Assembly: GCF_001027285.1 (NCBI RefSeq)
Contig: NZ_CP011509.1
Location: 9,634,501-9,698,500, forward strand
DNA: 64,000 nucleotides
Source: Archangium gephyra
GTDB taxonomy: Bacteria; Myxococcota; Myxococcia; Myxococcales; Myxococcaceae
Reading direction: 5' to 3'
The notes under the pieces were generated by a model, which was not told the DNA's origin, made no database searches, and saw nothing but the letters and a program-made list of their open reading frames with translations. Below, piece by piece: positions 34,120 through 43,098 of this stretch. Position numbers and translations under genes: made by a program. The stretch's first letter is position 1. Every line of letters begins with the position of its first letter.

Positions 34120-34713
34120 TCACTCCCACGTGAAGTCATATTCACTGTCGAGCGGTCCCAGCACCCCTCCCCGGACGCGCACGTTGCGCGCGCCCAGCCG
34201 CTCGAGCACCTCCACCATGGCTCCCTCGTGGTACGGCATGGGCAGGAAGCTGCGCCGCATGACGAGCCGGCCGTGCCGGGGGCCCAGCCACTCCATGGCT
34301 CGCTCCCCGTAGTTGGAGGTCACCTTGTAGATGGCCTGGAGGCTGGCGGAGATGTGGTCGGTGCTGGTGCCGGACTGCGAGCACATCGCGCTGCCCACGG
34401 CGGAAGACATCAGGCCCACCGCCGCCTTCTGCCCCAACATGCGCAGCACCTGCTCCGCGCCTCCATGCCGGGCACTCAGCTCCCGCACCGCGGCCATGGT
34501 CAACCGGAGCAGCAGCGTCACGGGGTAGTTCACGAAGTCCATCAGCCGCTGCTGGCCGAGCACCGCCTGACAGCGGGCCATGGCCGTCTCGTCCCCGAGC
34601 GACCGGACGGCGTCCAACGTGCGGTTGAGGAACAAGCCGCGCGCGGTGTCCTGGGACGTCGCCAGCCCCATCAGCTGCTCCAGCGTGCGCTCCCAATCCG
34701 ATTGCATTCCCAT
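34120..34713 (-). CDS. DUF2378 (TIGR02265) myxobacterial paralog-family protein
   Basis: The protein is 197 aa. It has the pattern of the Myxococcus-expanded TIGR02265/DUF2378 family: an N-terminal helical part (LFLNRTLDAVRSLGDETAM), YPVTLLLRLTMAAVRELS with a hydrophobic helix, and a C-terminal half ending LERLGARNVRVRGGVL and DSEYDFTWE. No enzymatic motif is visible. The divergent neighbour starts 211 bases away. Confidence 0.7.
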   Translation of the reverse strand: MGMQSDWERTLEQLMGLATSQDTARGLFLNRTLDAVRSLGDETAMARCQAVLGQQRLMDFVNYPVTLLLRLTMAAVRELSARHGGAEQVLRMLGQKAAVGLMSSAVGSAMCSQSGTSTDHISASLQAIYKVTSNYGERAMEWLGPRHGRLVMRRSFLPMPYHEGAMVEVLERLGARNVRVRGGVLGPLDSEYDFTWE

Positions 34714-34924
34714 GCGGCGTCCAGCATAGGGCAGCGCCTGGGTAGATTCCTACTTTGCGGGAAATCCCCGGACCGGAAGTGTAGCCCGATAGTCCGATTT
34801 CGAGAGGACGGTACAGCCCGGGAGCGAAGAGGCCGGGAGGCTTGCGAGCGGGCGCACGGCATGGTGGCGTTCCGGGACGAGACGTGTGTGCCGTCAGGCC
34901 AGACACTCCGGGGGTCATCCCAAG

Positions 34925-35521
34925 ATGGACAACGTGAGGCTCGAGAACGTTCAGGTGCTGGGTGCCAACCTGTCGAACGTGCTGAACGCGTTTGGCAGCT
35001 TCCAGCTGCTCGCCAGCCGCATCATGCTGGAGGAGGGGCTCGGCGCGGAGTCGAAGGAGGGGGTGGTCCAGTTCGACAAGGACCGGTGGTACCCGGTGAC
35101 GCGCTGGCTGGCCACCTTCGAGCGCATCGGCCGCGAGTATGGAGAGAGCATGCTCGGCCAGGTGGGGCTCGCCGTGCCCAAGAACGCCATCTTCCCGCCC
35201 TTCGTGACGGACATCGACAGCGCGCTCAAGTCGGTGGACATCGCCTACCACATGAATCACGCCCTCGAGGGGCGGCCCATGTTCTCGCCGGCCACCGGCA
35301 CCATGACCGAGGGCATCGGCCACTACGGTTACTCGCGGGTCCCGGGCAAGAAGCAGATCATCTGCGAGTGCAACAACCCCTACCCCTGCCCTTTCGATCT
35401 GCACCTGCTCCAGGCCATGGCGCAGCGCTTCGAGGTCACGGCCACGGTGGCCCATGACACCACGAAGCCGTGCCGCAAGCAGGGCGGCCCGAGCTGCACG
35501 TACATCGTGAAGTGGGTATAG
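34925..35521 (+). CDS. V4R/heme-NO-binding-like sensor protein, uncharacterised
   Basis: The protein is 198 aa from the ATG at MDNVRLENVQVLG; an in-frame start 13 codons earlier has low support. The layout resembles free-standing 4-vinyl-reductase (V4R)-type sensor domains: a helical N-terminus with GAESKEGVVQFDKDRWYPVT, then GYSRVPGKKQIICEC and a C-terminal block with paired cysteines (CNNPYPCPFD, KPCRKQGGPSCTYIVKW). The four cysteines could bind a metal. Assignment is tentative. The membrane-protein gene starts 8 bases after its stop. Confidence 0.5.
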   Translation: MDNVRLENVQVLGANLSNVLNAFGSFQLLASRIMLEEGLGAESKEGVVQFDKDRWYPVTRWLATFERIGREYGESMLGQVGLAVPKNAIFPPFVTDIDSALKSVDIAYHMNHALEGRPMFSPATGTMTEGIGHYGYSRVPGKKQIICECNNPYPCPFDLHLLQAMAQRFEVTATVAHDTTKPCRKQGGPSCTYIVKWV

Positions 35522-35529
35522 CGTCCCCC

Positions 35530-37056
35530 ATGCGTGACGGACTGCTGAGGAAGCACGCCTGGCCCCTGGCCGCGGCCGGTGTGGCGCTGGTGCTGCTCCT
35601 GCTGCGTCTGGCGTCGCTCCTGGAGCTCGGCTTCGTGGCCGACGACTTCGCCCACCTGGTGGAGGACCGCCACCAGCCCTGGTACTTCGCCCAGGACCAC
35701 CTGTACCGGCCCCTGCGCAACGCGACGTTCCGCGTGCTCCCCGCCCTCTTCGGGCTCGACCCGGTGCCCTACCGCTTCCTGGTCATGGCGGGCCTGCTCA
35801 CGTGCCTGGTGCTGCTCTTCGTCTTCCTGCGGCTCCAGGGCGTGGGCCTCGCGGGAGCGCTGTCGGCCTGCGTGTTCGCGGCGCTCCATCCGCGCAACCA
35901 GCGCGTCCTGTACTGGTTCGCGGCGGCCCAGGACCTCGTGGTCGCCTGCGCGGTGCTCGCGGCCTTGAGTGGGTGGCTCCTCTTCCGGCAACGCGCGTCG
36001 AGCGCCGGGTATGTCCTGGCGCTCGTCTCCTGGGGGGTGGGGCTGGGCTTCAAGGAGCCCGCCATCGTGCTCCCCGCGCTGCTCGTCATCGTGGATGTGC
36101 ACCGGCTCGGAGCGGACTGGAGGGCCGTGCGCACCACCCGCTTCTGGCGGCCGTACCTGGGGCTGCTGCCGGTGCTCGGGCTCTACGCGGCGTTCGTGCT
36201 GCTCTACCCGGAAGGGCGGCTGCGCCAGGCGGAGGGAGGAACCAGCATCTATGGCGTCAGCACCATCCTCCAGTCCGTGCTGGCCCTGGTGCGCACCCTT
36301 CTCAACCTGGTGTTGCCGTTCGCCCGGCCCCTGGCCCTGCGGGAGGTGACGGCGCCCCAGCTGGCCTGTGCCGTGCTGGTGCTCGCCGCCGCCGTCGTGC
36401 TCGCCGTCTGGACGCGGATGCGCCGCGCGTGGGGAGCGGCGGCCGCCTGGGTACTCGTCGCCGCGGTTCCCACCAGCGTCTTCGCCCGGACGAACAATGG
36501 GGACCAGTACCTGTTCCTCCCGATGCTCGGCATCGCCTTTGGACTGGCCTGGAGCTTCGACGAGGTCTTCCGCTCGAGGACCTGGGTGCGGGCCCTGGGT
36601 TGCGCGGTGTTGATGCTCCAGGCCTTCTTCGGAGCGCGGTACCTCGCCCGGGCACACGAGGAGTGGCGGGTCGCGGGAGAGCTGGTTCAACGCACGATCC
36701 AGTCCGCGCGGGCACTGCCCTCTCCCGAGACGTTCTCCACCCTCGTGGTCGTCAACGTGCCACACATGAATGGGCGGGCGCCCGTGCTGAACAACGGGCT
36801 CAAGGGCGCGCTGATGTCCGTGGGCTTCCCACGTACCCTCTCGTTGGAGGTCAACCATCAGCGGCCCGACACGGACCCCGCCCAGAAGGCGCTCGTCCAG
36901 GGGCTCCTGGCCTGTCCCGTCGAGCCGGTGGGTCCAGCGTCCCGGCGAACGTTCGTCTGGGTCGAGGGTGCCTTGCTGGAGCGCACCGGTGACTGCGCGG
37001 AGCGTTGGGTGCGGGAGGATGAGAAGCGCCGGGCCCTGGCCTGGGTGAAGAGCTGA
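35530..37056 (+). CDS. polytopic glycosyltransferase-39-like membrane protein
   Basis: The protein is 508 aa, with about ten membrane helices in the first 400 residues. The first luminal loop has LGFVADDFAHLVED, the DD/ED motif position seen in protein-O-mannosyltransferase (GT39/PMT-2) and ArnT-like enzymes. RNQRVLYWFAAAQDLVV and GLGFKEPAIVLPAL follow as in TMTC/PMT-like proteins. The C-terminal ~100 residues are soluble. It probably transfers a sugar from a lipid carrier to a periplasmic acceptor, which is inference. It follows the sensor-like gene by 8 bases. Confidence 0.7.
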   Translation: MRDGLLRKHAWPLAAAGVALVLLLLRLASLLELGFVADDFAHLVEDRHQPWYFAQDHLYRPLRNATFRVLPALFGLDPVPYRFLVMAGLLTCLVLLFVFLRLQGVGLAGALSACVFAALHPRNQRVLYWFAAAQDLVVACAVLAALSGWLLFRQRASSAGYVLALVSWGVGLGFKEPAIVLPALLVIVDVHRLGADWRAVRTTRFWRPYLGLLPVLGLYAAFVLLYPEGRLRQAEGGTSIYGVSTILQSVLALVRTLLNLVLPFARPLALREVTAPQLACAVLVLAAAVVLAVWTRMRRAWGAAAAWVLVAAVPTSVFARTNNGDQYLFLPMLGIAFGLAWSFDEVFRSRTWVRALGCAVLMLQAFFGARYLARAHEEWRVAGELVQRTIQSARALPSPETFSTLVVVNVPHMNGRAPVLNNGLKGALMSVGFPRTLSLEVNHQRPDTDPAQKALVQGLLACPVEPVGPASRRTFVWVEGALLERTGDCAERWVREDEKRRALAWVKS

Positions 37057-37229
37057 GCCCGCGTAGCGGCGGAAGCCACGGAATGGGCCCGCGCCTGTAG
37101 CCCGGGAAGCAACGACAAACGGGTCTCCGACAGCACCTCCCTCTGGGGGAAACGGGATAGAGCCGACGGTACGGTGATTGCAGAAATACCCGACCGGACA
37201 ACGGAGTCCCCCCATTCCAAGGATTCGTC

Positions 37230-37955
37230 ATGACCTTCAAGAAGAAGCTTCTGGGCACCCTGGTGCTCGCCATCAGCCTCGCGGGCAGCCAGACCCTTGC
37301 CTCCGGCCTCGAGCCCGTGCCCGAGAAGGAGTTCGAGGAGCTGCCCCTCGAGGAGGTCGAGGCGCAGCCGGTGTCGGTGGACCTGGCGTTCCAGCGTGTG
37401 GAGCCCTCGAAGGAGCAGTCCAAGGAGGAGGAGTTCCTCCCGGATCTGCCCGTGCTCCTCGACGGCAAGCTGTACTCGGCCGAGGAGCTGGAGAAGGCGG
37501 GCGTCCAGCTGCCGCACTACGTGCTCGACTCGAACGCCGCCGAGCAGGACGTCCTCCTGGGCTTCCGCGACGCGGAGTCGCTGAAGGTCTACCTGGAGAA
37601 GACGGGGCAGATGCCCTCGGCTGAGCCCCAGGAGAGGTCGGCGCTGCTGTGCTGGTTCCGGCCGCCCGCCTACTTCTACGATGGCACCTACTACACGGGC
37701 TCGTATTTCTCGCTGCGCCCGGGCTTCGGGCACGCCAACCTGGGGAGCTGGGACAACCGCATCTCCTCCATCCGGGGCACCCGGTGCGGCAGCTGGACGC
37801 TGCTCACCGAGCTTCCCAACTACCAGGGCCGCCGGCTGTGGCTGGGCGCCAGCTGGGCCGTTCCCAACCTGAGCGCCTACCGCATGTACCCGTACTTCTG
37901 GCTCTTCCGGCAGACGTGGAACAACCGCGCCTCGTCCGTGATGGTGTTCTGGTAG
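37230..37955 (+). CDS. secreted beta/gamma-crystallin-domain protein
   Basis: The protein is 241 aa. The signal peptide ends SQTLAS. A Glu/Leu-rich middle part (EEVEAQPVSVDLAFQRVEPS, ~residues 30-140) is followed by a two-motif crystallin domain. Motif one is AYFYDGTYYTGSYFSLRPG with WDNRISS, and motif two is NYQGRRLWLGASWAVPNL with WNNRASS. DNRISS and NNRASS fit the (N/D)(N/D)xx(S/T)S calcium-binding consensus. Myxococcus protein S, a spore-coat protein, has the same fold, so a calcium-stabilised coat or surface role is plausible. Confidence 0.8.
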   Translation: MTFKKKLLGTLVLAISLAGSQTLASGLEPVPEKEFEELPLEEVEAQPVSVDLAFQRVEPSKEQSKEEEFLPDLPVLLDGKLYSAEELEKAGVQLPHYVLDSNAAEQDVLLGFRDAESLKVYLEKTGQMPSAEPQERSALLCWFRPPAYFYDGTYYTGSYFSLRPGFGHANLGSWDNRISSIRGTRCGSWTLLTELPNYQGRRLWLGASWAVPNLSAYRMYPYFWLFRQTWNNRASSVMVFW

Positions 37956-38043
37956 GCGGGCGCGACATGGAGCCCCCCGTCCGGTCTAGAGTCGATTCCA
38001 GGCCAACTGCCAAGTATCGAACACGGCCTACGGGGGTTCCACC

Positions 38044-39060
38044 ATGTCGTTCTCACTGCGCGCTCTTCCACTGCTCCTCTCCTCGGGCCTGCTCCTGACG
38101 GGTTGTACGAGCCTCCTCCGCCAGGTCTCCGCGGAGCTCAGGGGAGGAGCCGCGAGGGGCAAGCCCGTCGTCACGGTGACGCAAAGCGGCTTCAGCCACA
38201 CCGAGACCGCTCCCACCGCGGAGGCCACGGCCCCCAAGCAGGTCGAGTTCGAAGCGGGCCAGCCCATCCATACATGGATCACGGTCAGCGAGACCCTGCG
38301 CGACATTCCCAATCAGAATCTCTACGTCTCCATGTTCTGGACGGCCAATCCCGCGCTGACCGATCCCCAGAAGCTCCAGGAGTTCGTCAAGGTGCAGGAG
38401 AGCGCCTACAGCCCGAACTGGGAGGACCTCCAGGACTCCGGCGACCTGTGGCGCACCAACATCAAGATTCCCGAGGCCCAGGCCGCCCAGAAGACCTTCG
38501 CCCACGCGTTCCTGCTCCCCCAGATGGACCTGAAGGACGAGGCGCGGCTGCGGCTGTTGAACAAGCTGGCCTCGAGCGCCATGACCCGGTCCAGGTTCAC
38601 CGTGCTGGTGCGCTACTCCTGGAGTGGGGCCAATGAGACGCGGTACGACGCGTACAACCACTTCATCCTCGACACCAGCAAGGGGAGCTACGACGCGATG
38701 GCGCTGGCGGTGGGCGCCAAGGTGACCATCCCCAACCCCAAGATGGTGGATGCGGCGCTGGAGAAGCAGATCCTCCAGGCCGCCAACCTGAAGTGGGGTC
38801 CGTCGGAGAAGAAGACCTATTTCAAGGCCATCCTCAACGCCGAGGACTGGTCGCGCGTGACCTCGGGCAGCAGCGGTGAGCTCGAGGGCCGGTCCATCGA
38901 CGTGTGGGTGCTCGCCCGGAGCAAGGACAAGAAGGCCTGCTACGCGGAGCCGATGGAGGCGGAGCAGCAGCACATGTCCGCCGGCGTCTTCGGGCAGGCC
39001 AAGGTGGACGACCGGGAGAACATCTTCCGGGTCGACTGCGCCCGCTTCAAGGGGATGTAG
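38044..39060 (+). CDS. lipoprotein of unknown function
   Basis: The protein is 338 aa. The signal peptide has lipobox LTGC. No catalytic motif is recognised in the mature chain. It contains blocks such as PTAEATAPKQVEFEAGQPIH, VSMFWTANPALTDPQKLQEF and ARLRLLNKLASSAMTRSRF, and a Cys pair near the C-terminus. It is likely outer-membrane or periplasm-facing. It converges with the next lipoprotein gene, leaving 24 bases between stops. Confidence 0.65.
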   Translation: MSFSLRALPLLLSSGLLLTGCTSLLRQVSAELRGGAARGKPVVTVTQSGFSHTETAPTAEATAPKQVEFEAGQPIHTWITVSETLRDIPNQNLYVSMFWTANPALTDPQKLQEFVKVQESAYSPNWEDLQDSGDLWRTNIKIPEAQAAQKTFAHAFLLPQMDLKDEARLRLLNKLASSAMTRSRFTVLVRYSWSGANETRYDAYNHFILDTSKGSYDAMALAVGAKVTIPNPKMVDAALEKQILQAANLKWGPSEKKTYFKAILNAEDWSRVTSGSSGELEGRSIDVWVLARSKDKKACYAEPMEAEQQHMSAGVFGQAKVDDRENIFRVDCARFKGM

Positions 39061-39084
39061 CCCGCGAGAGCCACGGCGTGTGGC

Positions 39085-41328
39085 TCACGGCTGCCGGGTG
39101 AAGACACAGCCCGGCACCACTCCACCCTCCCCCTCCGGGCGCGGGCAGGAAGCCGTGCCCCCATCGAGCGTGGAGTACGTCCTCGGATAGCCGGTGTACG
39201 CGGTGCGCAGCGTGTAGTTCGCCGGTCCGTAGTCGCTCCGATCCACGGCACTCACGTACACATGGAGGATGCCGCCCCGGAGGAAACGCGGCTCGAAGCA
39301 GGAGCAGGCATAGGGCCGCACCGTCACCCGCGTGACGCCGTCCCCACGTTCGAGCGAGTACAGCGGCTGGAGCTCACCGAGGCCACCCGTGGACGAGTGC
39401 CAGGCGCGCATCGGCTCCCCGCGGTAGGCGAGCGTCAGCGGGGCACCAGCACTGCCCGTGGACACGAAGGTGCAGGCGCCACTCGCATCCAACCGGTCCC
39501 CATCACAGAAGGTCAGGTCGAGCGAGAGACCGGAAGGCATGCCCCCATCGGGCAGGTCCGCCACCTCCCACTGCAACTCCCAGGTGCGGTCCATGGGCGC
39601 GGGGAGAGTCGAGGGAAGAATGAAGGAGTAGCTGTCCACGTCGGTGGGCACGGCGTCGTAGTCCCTGGGGCCCCGCACGCCCTGCCCCTTCGACGGCTCA
39701 TGTCCCACGAGCCCGCCCAGGCCGTAGGAGAGGGAACCGCTCACCTCGTACTCGGCCCCCCTGGGCGGCGCGGGGAAGGTGGTGCCGGCATCATCGCTGG
39801 CCAGCATCTTCGGCTCAGCCGTCTCCGTCACCCCTCCCTTCTTCCGGGAGGTCTCGTCCGGGTCGTCCCGCCACTCCACCTCCAGACGGTAGTCCTTGTC
39901 GTCCGCCCAGTTGGAGCCCTCGTCCTCGACGAGGAAGGAGTAGCGCACCACGGCGGTGTGCGGCGGCACCGGCAACACGCCCTCGAGGTTGCGCAGGGAG
40001 GGGAAGGCCTCGGACTCGTCACGCGAGGAGTGCAGGCACAGCGGCGTGCCGTGGCCGCACCAGCCCTCCACCAGGGACGTCACGGCCGGGTCCGTCCCGT
40101 AACCGTTGCCCTTGGGGCACACGTCCGCCTTCGTGACGCAGTCGTTGGCCGAGGAGCCCCGCACCTCGGAGAAGACGCGCACCCGCCGGTCCGGAAGCCC
40201 TGGCAGCGGAGGGAAGCGGCCCCCCGAGGACAGCGGCACCACCCGGTAGTGCAGCACGGTATGGGCGGTGTTCGAAGGCAGCTGCACCCCGTACCAATCC
40301 TTGTCCGGCACCGAGCCCAGGCGCCCCGTGAAGGACACGGCCGCCGGGGGCGGCTTGCTCTCGAAGCTCACGACGCGGGCCCGCGCCAGCTCGTCGTTGT
40401 TGAAGGGGGCTTCCTGGGAGTCCCCCTCGTCCAGCACCTTCACGTCCACCGAGTAGCGCAGGCGGAGGTCTCCGGGAGGCGGCTCGCTGGAGGTGCCGCT
40501 GTTCGAGGCCCGCACCAGCACCTGCCACATCCCCCCCTCCCACACCCGGCGCGCCGTGCCCAGGTCCGCGGCCCCGTTGCTGTCCCCCTGGGCCTCGTCC
40601 TCCACGGTGCCGTCCGGGCGCAGCAGTTGGTACGAAAGGCGGGAGGCCGGAGGCGGCGAGAGGCCCGGCGCCGTCACCCGCGCGTAGACGATCTGTCCGG
40701 CCGGCACGACGAAGGAGAAGCGGTCCACGTCCCCGTCGGTGGACAGGAAGCCGGAGGCACTTCCCACGACGGCGTCATCCTGAGCCGACGTCGGCACGAA
40801 CGTGGCCGTGTTGGCCGTGTCGTTGGGCTCGTTGACGTCCGGATTCTCCAGCACCTCCACCGTGAGCGCGTAGGGGTTGCGCGCGTCGTAGCCGGGACGG
40901 CTGGGATTGGCGGGCTCGTCACCGAGCACGAGGAGCACCCTCGCGCCCGGCTCGGAGAAGGGCAGGAGGAACTCGACGGGACGGGGCGCGTCTTCGCCAT
41001 GGGCGTCCACCCGGCGCGGTGCCAGCTCGCTGCCGTCCTCGAGCAGCAGACTGACGGACAGGTTCACCGGGGTACTGGACGCGGCATAGCTGGCGGTGAC
41101 GCGCAGCACCGAGCGAGGCCTCGTGGTCGAGGGCATCCGCACGCTGTACCAGTCGGTGTCACGCTCGAAGGAGAGGTAACGATCCTCCAGGGGCACCCCC
41201 GGCGTGAGCTGGCATTCGGACGAGCGCAGCGCCTCTTCACGGGAGTCGCAGAGGTCGGCGGGGCCCTGCCGGGGACAGGCGGTGAGGACGAGCAGCACGA
41301 GCGGCAGCAGTCGGGCGAGGAGGTGCAT
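39085..41328 (-). CDS. large lipoprotein with PPC-like beta domains
   Basis: The protein is 747 aa. The signal peptide ends LTAC. The chain holds at least three pre-peptidase-C-terminal-like beta-sandwiches. The strand pattern 'D-x-D-W/R-Y/F-S-V-x-x-P' recurs: DTDWYSVRMPS, DVDRFSFVVPAGQ, DKDWYGVQLPS, DVDSYSFILPS. It has many Asp/Glu/Pro-rich loops and no protease motif. Such proteins probably bind carbohydrate, calcium or partner proteins at the cell surface. Confidence 0.75.
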   Translation of the reverse strand: MHLLARLLPLVLLVLTACPRQGPADLCDSREEALRSSECQLTPGVPLEDRYLSFERDTDWYSVRMPSTTRPRSVLRVTASYAASSTPVNLSVSLLLEDGSELAPRRVDAHGEDAPRPVEFLLPFSEPGARVLLVLGDEPANPSRPGYDARNPYALTVEVLENPDVNEPNDTANTATFVPTSAQDDAVVGSASGFLSTDGDVDRFSFVVPAGQIVYARVTAPGLSPPPASRLSYQLLRPDGTVEDEAQGDSNGAADLGTARRVWEGGMWQVLVRASNSGTSSEPPPGDLRLRYSVDVKVLDEGDSQEAPFNNDELARARVVSFESKPPPAAVSFTGRLGSVPDKDWYGVQLPSNTAHTVLHYRVVPLSSGGRFPPLPGLPDRRVRVFSEVRGSSANDCVTKADVCPKGNGYGTDPAVTSLVEGWCGHGTPLCLHSSRDESEAFPSLRNLEGVLPVPPHTAVVRYSFLVEDEGSNWADDKDYRLEVEWRDDPDETSRKKGGVTETAEPKMLASDDAGTTFPAPPRGAEYEVSGSLSYGLGGLVGHEPSKGQGVRGPRDYDAVPTDVDSYSFILPSTLPAPMDRTWELQWEVADLPDGGMPSGLSLDLTFCDGDRLDASGACTFVSTGSAGAPLTLAYRGEPMRAWHSSTGGLGELQPLYSLERGDGVTRVTVRPYACSCFEPRFLRGGILHVYVSAVDRSDYGPANYTLRTAYTGYPRTYSTLDGGTASCPRPEGEGGVVPGCVFTRQP

Positions 41329-41500
41329 GGAGCGCGGGGGGCTGGTGGGGAGGCAGGCGACGGGTAGGGGTGGACGTGAAGGAAGTTCGCACGGCTTCCC
41401 ATGGAGGAGCGAGCATCCTCCTGTCCGGGCCCATCACGAACGCCCTGCCCATAATCATTCAATCTGGGAGCAAAGCGGCTCCGGGTGTGAGGAGGGCGTC

Positions 41501-43093
41501 ATGCATGATTATGTCATTGTGGGTGCTGGCTCGGCTGGCTGTGTGCTCGCCGCCCGGCTCAGTGAAGATCCCTCGACGCGGGTGCTCCTCCTCGAAGCCG
41601 GCGGTGGGGATGACCGGAGGGAAATCCATATCCCCGCGGCCTTCGGCAAACTCTTCCAGACGGAAGTCGATTGGAACTACCGCACGGAACCCCAGCCCCA
41701 CCTCGCCGGGCGCTCGCTCTACTGGCCCCGTGGCAAGGTGCTGGGAGGTTCATCCTCGATGAACGCCCAGATGTGGGTGCGGGGCAACCCCGCCGACTAT
41801 GACGAGTGGGCCCGGCTGGGCAACCGGGGATGGTCCTATCGCGACACCCTCCCCTACTTCCGCCGGGCGGAGGACTGTCAGGAAGGAGCTTCGGAGCACA
41901 CCGGCGTGGGCGGGCCCATGGGCGTCTCCGCGCTCCGGTCTCCCAATCCCCTGACGCGCGTCTTCATGAAGGCCTGCGTCCAGGCCGGAATCCCTCTCAA
42001 CCCCCGCATCAATCCCAGCGCGCAGGAGGGGAGCTACTACACCCAGGTCTCCCAGCGCCGGGGAGAGCGCTGCTCCACCGCCAGCGCCTACCTGCGGCCC
42101 GCGATGAAGCGGCCCAACCTCGAGGTGCGCACCCAGGCCCACGCCACTGGCATCGTGGTCAAACAGAGACGGGCGATGGGGGTTCGCTATGTCCAGGGAG
42201 GCCTCGAGAAGACAGCGGAGGCCCGGCGGGAGGTGCTCCTCTGCGGTGGGGCCGTGAACTCCCCCCAGCTCCTCCTCTTGTCAGGCATTGGCCCGGCGGA
42301 GGAGCTCGCGGCGCTGGGCATCCCGGCCGTCGCGGATCTTCCCGGAGTGGGGAGGAATCTCCTCGACCACCTGGCGGTGGCGGTGATCATGGGCGCGAGA
42401 CGGCCCATCACCCTGGTCTCGGCGGAGACCCCCGCCAACCTGCTCAAGTTCTTGCTGCTGAGGAGGGGAATGTTGACCTCGAATGTCGCCGAGGCCCACG
42501 CCTTCCTCCGGTCCGCGCCCCACCTGGAGGCTCCCGACCTCGAGCTCATCTGGGCTCCCTATCCCTATATCAACCATGGGATGACCCGGCCCACCGAGCA
42601 CGGCATGAGCATCGCCGCGGTGCTGCTGCGTCCTCGGAGCTCTGGCCGGCTCACCCTTCGCTCCGCCGATCCCATGGCTCCGCCAGTCATTGATCCGCGC
42701 TATCTGTCCGAGCCCTCGGACCTGGAAGTGCTGATGACGGGAGTGCGTCGAGCGCAGGAGGTGTTCCGCGCACCCGCCCTGGCACAGGAGGAGACCGTTC
42801 CCATCGACCCAGCATCCGGTACCGGGTCCGACACGGAGTTGACCACCTTCATCCGTCAGAAAGCCGAGACCCTGTACCACCCGGTGGGGACATGCCGCAT
42901 GGGCGTCGAGGAGGGGGCCGTCGTCGATCCAGAGCTCAGGGTCCGGGGGCTCGAGGGCCTTCGGGTGGTGGACGCCTCGGTGATGCCCACCCTCATCCGG
43001 GGCCATACCAATGCCCCCACCATCATGATCGCCGAGCGCGCCGCCGATCTGCTCCGAGGCCGCGAGCCCACGCATCACCCGCGCGGGGAGTGA
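41501..43093 (+). CDS. GMC-family FAD oxidoreductase (choline-dehydrogenase-like)
   Basis: The protein is 530 aa. The ATG follows GAGGAGGG and starts the Rossmann motif YVIVGAGSAGCVLAARLSED directly. Family signatures are seen: PRGKVLGGSSSMNAQMWVRG (GMC_1), AVNSPQLLLLSGIGPAEEL (GMC_2), and the C-terminal active-site region LYHPVGTCRMG plus VVDASVMPTLIRGHTNAPT with the catalytic His-Asn pair. It oxidises an alcohol of unknown identity using FAD. No dedicated regulator lies beside it. The longer open frame upstream is antisense to the lipoprotein gene. Confidence 0.92.
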   Translation: MHDYVIVGAGSAGCVLAARLSEDPSTRVLLLEAGGGDDRREIHIPAAFGKLFQTEVDWNYRTEPQPHLAGRSLYWPRGKVLGGSSSMNAQMWVRGNPADYDEWARLGNRGWSYRDTLPYFRRAEDCQEGASEHTGVGGPMGVSALRSPNPLTRVFMKACVQAGIPLNPRINPSAQEGSYYTQVSQRRGERCSTASAYLRPAMKRPNLEVRTQAHATGIVVKQRRAMGVRYVQGGLEKTAEARREVLLCGGAVNSPQLLLLSGIGPAEELAALGIPAVADLPGVGRNLLDHLAVAVIMGARRPITLVSAETPANLLKFLLLRRGMLTSNVAEAHAFLRSAPHLEAPDLELIWAPYPYINHGMTRPTEHGMSIAAVLLRPRSSGRLTLRSADPMAPPVIDPRYLSEPSDLEVLMTGVRRAQEVFRAPALAQEETVPIDPASGTGSDTELTTFIRQKAETLYHPVGTCRMGVEEGAVVDPELRVRGLEGLRVVDASVMPTLIRGHTNAPTIMIAERAADLLRGREPTHHPRGE

Positions 43094-43098
43094 GTCCC

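Noticed and set aside
35380-37215. 611-residue open frame on the minus strand
   Set aside because: It is antisense to the glycosyltransferase-like membrane protein, whose hydrophobic helices are real.
39262-41367. 701-residue open frame on the plus strand
   Set aside because: It is antisense to the PPC-like lipoprotein. Gly/Arg/His-rich, no domain.
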